NCBI GenBank assembly: GCA_035429805.1
Contig: DAOMFL010000001.1
Coordinates: forward strand, 84,028-148,027
From: JALORV01 sp035429805
Lineage (GTDB): Bacteria; Pseudomonadota; Gammaproteobacteria; Burkholderiales; Burkholderiaceae_F
Reading direction: 5' to 3'
DNA length: 64,000 nucleotides
Part shown: piece by piece, positions 62,741 to 64,000 of the stretch
How the letters are laid out: the number at the start of each line of letters is the position of its first letter
Position numbering within the stretch: the stretch's first letter is position 1
The notes under the pieces: model-generated
Seen by the model: only the letters and a program-made list of their open reading frames with translations
What the model was told of the DNA's origin: nothing
Databases searched by the model: none
Made by a program: the position numbers and the translations under genes

Positions 62741-63637
62741 ATGCCGATATTTCGCCGCGACTTCCTCGGGCTCCCGCTCGCCGCACTCGCGCTTCCCGCT
62801 GCTCTCGCCCAGGCTGCAAGCGAAGCTGCAATCCTCACGCGCGCCATACCCAGCACTGGTGAGCGGCTGCCGGCCGTTGGTCTTGGCACGGCAGCGGTGT
62901 TCGATCGCGACGACTCGGACACACGCCGCCGCGCAGGCGATGTCGTGCGGGGCCTGGTGGCCGGGGGCGGTCGACTGATCGACACCGGGTCGACGTATGG
63001 CGACGCCGAGAGCGTGCTCGGTGCGGTAGTGCTTGAGTCGAAGCTGCGTGACCAGCTCTTTCTGGCGACCAAGGCCGAGTCGCCGGATATCGATGAGTTC
63101 AAACGCTCGCTCGCGCGCCTCCGCGTGTCCAGCGTCGATCTCATGCAATTGCACAATGTCCGCAGTGCGCGGCAATCGCTCGCTCAGTTCCGTGATTGGA
63201 AGGCTCAGGGGCTGTGCCGCTACATCGGCATCACGTCGACGTATCACCAGGACTTCGCCGCGGTCGAGGCGGTGCTGAGGAACGAACGGCCCGATTTCGT
63301 CCAGATCGATTACTCGCTTGACAACCGCCTGGCGGAAGAGCGCATCCTTCCGGTCGCGGCAGAAATGCGCGTCGCGGTGCTCACCGCATTGCCGCTCGGG
63401 CGCGCGCGGCTCTTTAGAGCGGTGCGCGGTAAGGCTATACCAGACTGGGCGCAACTTTTCGCGGACACCTGGGCGCAGTTCTTTCTCAAGTTCCTGCTGG
63501 CCGATGAGCGAGTTACGGCGGTAATCCCCGGTACGTCGAACGCCGAACACATGGCCGACAATCTCGGCGCGATGCGCGGCCGCCTGCCCAACCGGGAAGA
63601 GCGCGAGCGCATGGTGACATTCGCGGCAACGCTTTAG
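62741..63637 (+). CDS. Aldo/keto reductase with twin-arginine signal
   Basis: 298 residues from ATG 62741. The start FRRDFLGLPLAALALPAALA is a good Tat signal. The AKR tetrad is complete: Asp 81 and Tyr 86 (LIDTGSTYGDAES), Lys 111 (FLATKAES) and His 138 (LMQLHNV). It would reduce carbonyls with NAD(P)H in the periplasm if exported. Third gene of the 60706-63637 cluster. Confidence 0.88.
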   Translation: MPIFRRDFLGLPLAALALPAALAQAASEAAILTRAIPSTGERLPAVGLGTAAVFDRDDSDTRRRAGDVVRGLVAGGGRLIDTGSTYGDAESVLGAVVLESKLRDQLFLATKAESPDIDEFKRSLARLRVSSVDLMQLHNVRSARQSLAQFRDWKAQGLCRYIGITSTYHQDFAAVEAVLRNERPDFVQIDYSLDNRLAEERILPVAAEMRVAVLTALPLGRARLFRAVRGKAIPDWAQLFADTWAQFFLKFLLADERVTAVIPGTSNAEHMADNLGAMRGRLPNREERERMVTFAATL

Positions 63638-64000
63638 CGGATAGGCGTTCAGTCAGCCTTCAGATTGAATCGCGACCGCACAGCCGTGATCGGTCGGGCA
63701 CGGGGTCGGCATGGCTTCGCGCATTTTCGAAGACACGCGGGATCTCTATGAACTGCCGCTTCTACGCCGGCCGCTCGCGCCCGCCTTGCGCGAACGCCAA
63801 GACCGCCGTGCCTCATCATGCCAGGTTAGGTGTTGACGCAAGCTGTCACCAAGAGCGGCCGCGGCAACCTGGCAATCAATCGTCTTCGAAGCGGACGCTA
63901 AAGGGATCTTTAATATTCAAATTCTCTTTAACCTGCCGGCGCCACGCGGCCACAACCTGCCTTCAGACGCCACCCCGCAATAGGCCCGATAGCGGACTTG
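63638..64000. other. Terminal region without a supported gene
   Basis: 363 bp. A 41-codon plus-strand frame (63711-63836, starting ASRIFEDTRDLYELPLLRRP) and a minus-strand tail reading VKENLNIKDPFSVRFEDD up to a stop near 63878 both look partly coding but are too short to call. An AT-richer patch lies at about 63900-63935. It could be the remnant or edge of an accessory gene. Confidence 0.4.

Noticed and set aside
63711..63836. 41-codon plus-strand ORF near the window end
   Set aside because: It looks partly coding but is very short, lacks a ribosome site and matches no family; reported only within the terminal region entry.

Overview
The window is a GC-rich (visibly well above 60%) bacterial chromosome segment. 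Gene order and protein signatures point to a betaproteobacterium, most likely Burkholderiales or a close relative. The evidence is the hda / HAD-IB / pcnB / folK / deoxynucleoside kinase / panB / panC block, the queA-tgt-yajC-secD-secF block, several Bug/TctC-type binding proteins, and a PanC that reads like Burkholderia PanC. Two runs of 100 Ns show it is a draft scaffold. One of them (58813-58912) is flanked by an identical 55-bp sequence, so it is a false gap inside one gene.

Layout. 1-3.6 kb: the end of a 2-oxoacid dehydrogenase E1 beta gene followed by a TRAP transporter (small permease, large permease, binding protein). 3.7-11.8 kb: tRNA-Thr(CGT), an AEC permease, queG, tsaE, a Tat-exported amidase, a LysR regulator divergent from a small secreted protein, a DedA protein and mutL. 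11.8-29.3 kb: a long accessory stretch that separates mutL from miaA, genes that are often adjacent in this group. It holds a damaged Coa1-like ORF, a four-gene minus-strand operon (72-aa protein, 172-aa protein, an ACP-GNAT fusion, a DUF3175 protein), and a divergent plus-strand run (AMP-forming acetyl-CoA synthetase-like enzyme, flavodoxin-like protein, E1 alpha, E1 beta, E2, stand-alone ACP). After these come a HAD phosphatase, gpsA, an iron/phosphonate-type ABC transporter, a dihydrofolate-reductase-like gene cut by a gap, a repeat-rich intergenic stretch and a Bcr/CflA efflux pump. 29.3-45.8 kb: housekeeping genes (miaA, a divergent purM-like gene, hda, pcnB, folK, dck-like kinase, panB, panC, an RDD protein, tRNA-Leu, queA, tgt, yajC, secDF, purB). 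46-57 kb: GST, GDPD, a DUF4442 hotdog protein, a CaiB-type CoA-transferase with acylphosphatase, RimJ-like GNAT, a TctC-TctB-TctA-TctC transporter set with a gamma-glutamyltransferase-family enzyme, and a FabH-like synthase. 57-64 kb: small secreted and membrane proteins, a lipocalin, a methyltransferase, and a three-gene cluster of two signal-bearing oxidoreductases around a multi-TM transporter.

The most interesting candidate system is the 12.5-20.5 kb cluster. A Pat-like GNAT, of the type that acetylates and switches off acetyl-CoA synthetase, is fused to an acyl carrier domain. It lies divergent from an acetyl-CoA synthetase-like gene with the matching PX4GK target motif, and from a PDH-type E1/E2 operon that ends in a second acyl carrier protein of the same unusual sequence type. 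No E3 gene is present. I infer that carrier-bound acyl groups may be made or sensed here and linked to control of acetyl-CoA synthesis. Other points of interest are a 43-bp duplication of the tRNA-Leu 3' end bracketing only 124 bp, a strongly divergent PurM in the purM position, and an 86-nt hairpin whose mismatches are all G-U wobbles on one strand.
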